A DNA stretch of 7,113 nt from Hungatella sp. UBA5982 (GTDB taxonomy: Bacteria > Bacillota > Clostridia > Lachnospirales > Lachnospiraceae): NCBI GenBank assembly GCA_002429965.1, contig DJBG01000226.1, forward strand, positions 20,407-27,519, in the 5' to 3' direction. Both the position numbers and the translations under genes were made by a program. The notes beneath the pieces were generated by a model, which searched no databases, was not told where the DNA came from, and saw only the letters and a list, made by a program, of their open reading frames with translations. Each line of letters opens with the position of its first letter. Positions within the stretch are counted from its first letter, which is position 1. This document shows, piece after piece, positions 6,430 through 7,113 of this stretch.

Positions 6430-6700
6430 ATGGCAAGAAGGGGCTTTGATAAAGCATTTAAAATTGCTGCAGTAAAACTGGTTCTTGAAGATGGCATGAA
6501 CTTTCCGTTCATCATAACTCTTTATATCGTTGGATAAGTGAATATGAAGAATACTGATAAAGCGCGTTTCCAGGACATGGGAACGCGCTTTATCAGTATC
6601 AATATGAAATCAAAAGACTAACGCAAGAAAACCTGGAATTTCGTAAAGTACTCGAACTATTAAAAAATTCCAGGCCTTCTTGAAGAAAAAGAATACATAA
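6430..6700 (+). pseudogene. IS3-family transposase OrfA, broken
   Basis: Three frames must be joined to read the protein. ATG 6430 gives MARRGFDKAFKIAAVKLVLEDGM, the usual OrfA N-terminus, in a frame ending at TAA 6535. The product resumes one frame away from 6510 as HHNSLYRWISEYEEY, is stopped by tandem TGA TAA (6555-6560), then continues as SAFPGHGNALYQYQYEIK and a leucine-zipper-like ENLEFRKVLELLK. Finally an A-run near 6661-6667 shifts the frame again, so that FQAFLKKKNT ends at TAA 6698. Compared with the family, about ten codons of the helix-turn-helix seem lost between NFP and HHNS. The damage is therefore an out-of-frame deletion, two stops and a single-base slip. No functional protein is expected. 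Confidence 0.85.
6551..6599. repeat. Near-perfect 21-bp inverted repeat with 7-base loop inside the IS remnant
   Basis: The arms at 6551-6571 and 6579-6599 are complementary at 20 of 21 positions; the one exception would be a G-U pair in RNA. The loop is AGGACAT. The left arm begins ATACTGATAAAGCGCG and the right arm ends CGCGCTTTATCAGTAT. No T-run follows, so it is not a standard terminator. The left arm contains the tandem stops that interrupt orfA, whereas the right arm keeps sensible coding (ALYQY). Confidence 0.9.
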
Positions 6701-6749
6701 GATTTCATTATATCAAAGAACATCAAGATTCAGGTTTATGTTCTATTAT

Positions 6750-6998
6750 TTACTGTAATCCTTCTTTGTATTGCTTCAATGCTTCCGCAAGCTGATCAGG
6801 GCAGGAAGTGGGTCTGAAGCCGCACTGAATCCCTTCCAGTCTTCTGATGGCTTCATCTACATCCATGCCTTCCACCAGACGGGCCACGCCCTGGGTGTTG
6901 CCGGAGCAGCCGCCTACAAACTGAACCTGAACCAGCTTGTTATCCTCAACTTCAAAATTAATCTCCTGTGAACAGACGCCGTGTGTTTTATATTTCAA
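6750..6998 (-). CDS. TSCPD domain-containing small protein (TIGR03905-like)
   Basis: A small cytoplasmic protein of 82 residues containing the TSCPD motif (64-68) that names a domain also seen at the C-terminus of some vitamin B12-dependent ribonucleotide reductases. Four cysteines, Cys9 (GVCS), Cys31 (GGCSGN), Cys59 (QCGF) and Cys66 (TSCPD), could form a metal site, which is inference. An ATG at 7028 would add ten residues, but GGAGG on the minus strand (plus 7007-7011) lies 8 bases before TTG at 6998. That start gives MKYKTHGVCS, the N-terminus expected for this family, so TTG is chosen. The gene has its own consensus promoter and reads toward the IS remnant. Its biological role is not established. 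Confidence 0.88.
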   Translation of the reverse strand: MKYKTHGVCSQEINFEVEDNKLVQVQFVGGCSGNTQGVARLVEGMDVDEAIRRLEGIQCGFRPTSCPDQLAEALKQYKEGLQ

Positions 6999-7044
6999 CT
7001 TAAATTCCTCCAATTCGTAAAATCTCATCTTAACGGATTATAAA

Positions 7045-7073
7045 ATTATAGGAAATCCGGGCTTGGTTGTCAA
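7045..7073 (-). promoter_or_regulatory. Consensus sigma-A promoter of the TSCPD gene
   Basis: Read on the minus strand, TTGACA (plus 7068-7073) and TATAAT (plus 7045-7050) are both perfect and separated by exactly 17 bases. Initiation would fall near 7038, leaving about 40 bases of leader before the TTG start but only about ten before the alternative ATG, which also favours TTG. Confidence 0.88.
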
Positions 7074-7113
7074 TAGCTCTTTGCATACCCGGAGATATTA
7101 AAAGCATGAATGC

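Larger units (their letters stand above)
6430..6733 (+). mobile_element. Decayed IS3-family insertion sequence remnant
   Basis: The stretch keeps most of an IS3-type orfA and only the first dozen or so codons of orfB. The orfB-like part, RFHYIKEHQD (about 6700-6729), sits in the -1 frame relative to the orfA end, as expected for the programmed frameshift of this family. An AAAAAG slippery sequence lies at 6686-6691. The catalytic DDE part of orfB is entirely missing, so the element cannot move on its own. The right side stops just before the tail of the minus-strand gene ending at 6750. Terminal inverted repeats and target duplication were not found, so the limits are approximate. Confidence 0.8.

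Noticed and set aside
6717..6744. AGAACAT / ATGTTCT inverted repeat as terminator of the TSCPD gene
   Set aside because: The stem is only 7 bp and AT-rich, the loop is 14 bases, and there is no T-run on either strand. It is also partly orfB remnant sequence.

Overview
The window looks like chromosomal DNA from a low-to-moderate GC Firmicute, most likely a Clostridia-class anaerobe. The evidence is AGGAGG-type ribosome binding sites before nearly every gene, sigma-A-like promoters with 17-base spacers, a Gram-positive style lipoprotein sulfate-binding protein, a TTG start on a TSCPD-domain gene of a mainly clostridial family, and an IS3-type transposase remnant. Genus cannot be told from the sequence.

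Layout. Positions 1-130 hold the C-terminal end of an unrecognised gene, followed by a doubtful 17-codon ORF. A promoter at 287-315 drives cysK (360-1292, O-acetylserine sulfhydrylase), which ends at a clear intrinsic terminator (1304-1336). A 328-base regulatory region follows, with a 12-base palindrome, a promoter and a 33-codon ORF holding four cysteine codons. Next come four tightly packed genes for a complete sulfate/thiosulfate ABC importer: sbp (1666-2712), cysT (2745-3593), cysW (3600-4409) and cysA (4415-5473). A 178-aa protein of uncertain family follows at 5580-6116. Positions 6117-6429 hold no gene I recognise. A decayed IS3-family remnant occupies about 6430-6733. A TSCPD-domain gene on the minus strand (6750-6998) closes the window, with a consensus promoter near the right edge.

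How it works together. Sbp captures sulfate (or thiosulfate) outside the membrane, CysT and CysW form the channel, and CysA supplies ATP hydrolysis. After reduction by enzymes not encoded here, CysK would fix sulfide into cysteine. The cysK and sbp control regions share a 22-base element (19 of 22 identical) that overlaps the -10 of the sbp promoter, so both units are probably co-regulated by sulfur or cysteine status.

The items most worth a second look are the Cys-rich leader ORF ahead of sbp, the shared box, the LacI/PurR-like palindrome upstream of the sbp -35, and a near-perfect 21-bp inverted repeat in the IS remnant. One arm of that repeat appears to have been rewritten to match the other, creating two tandem stop codons.
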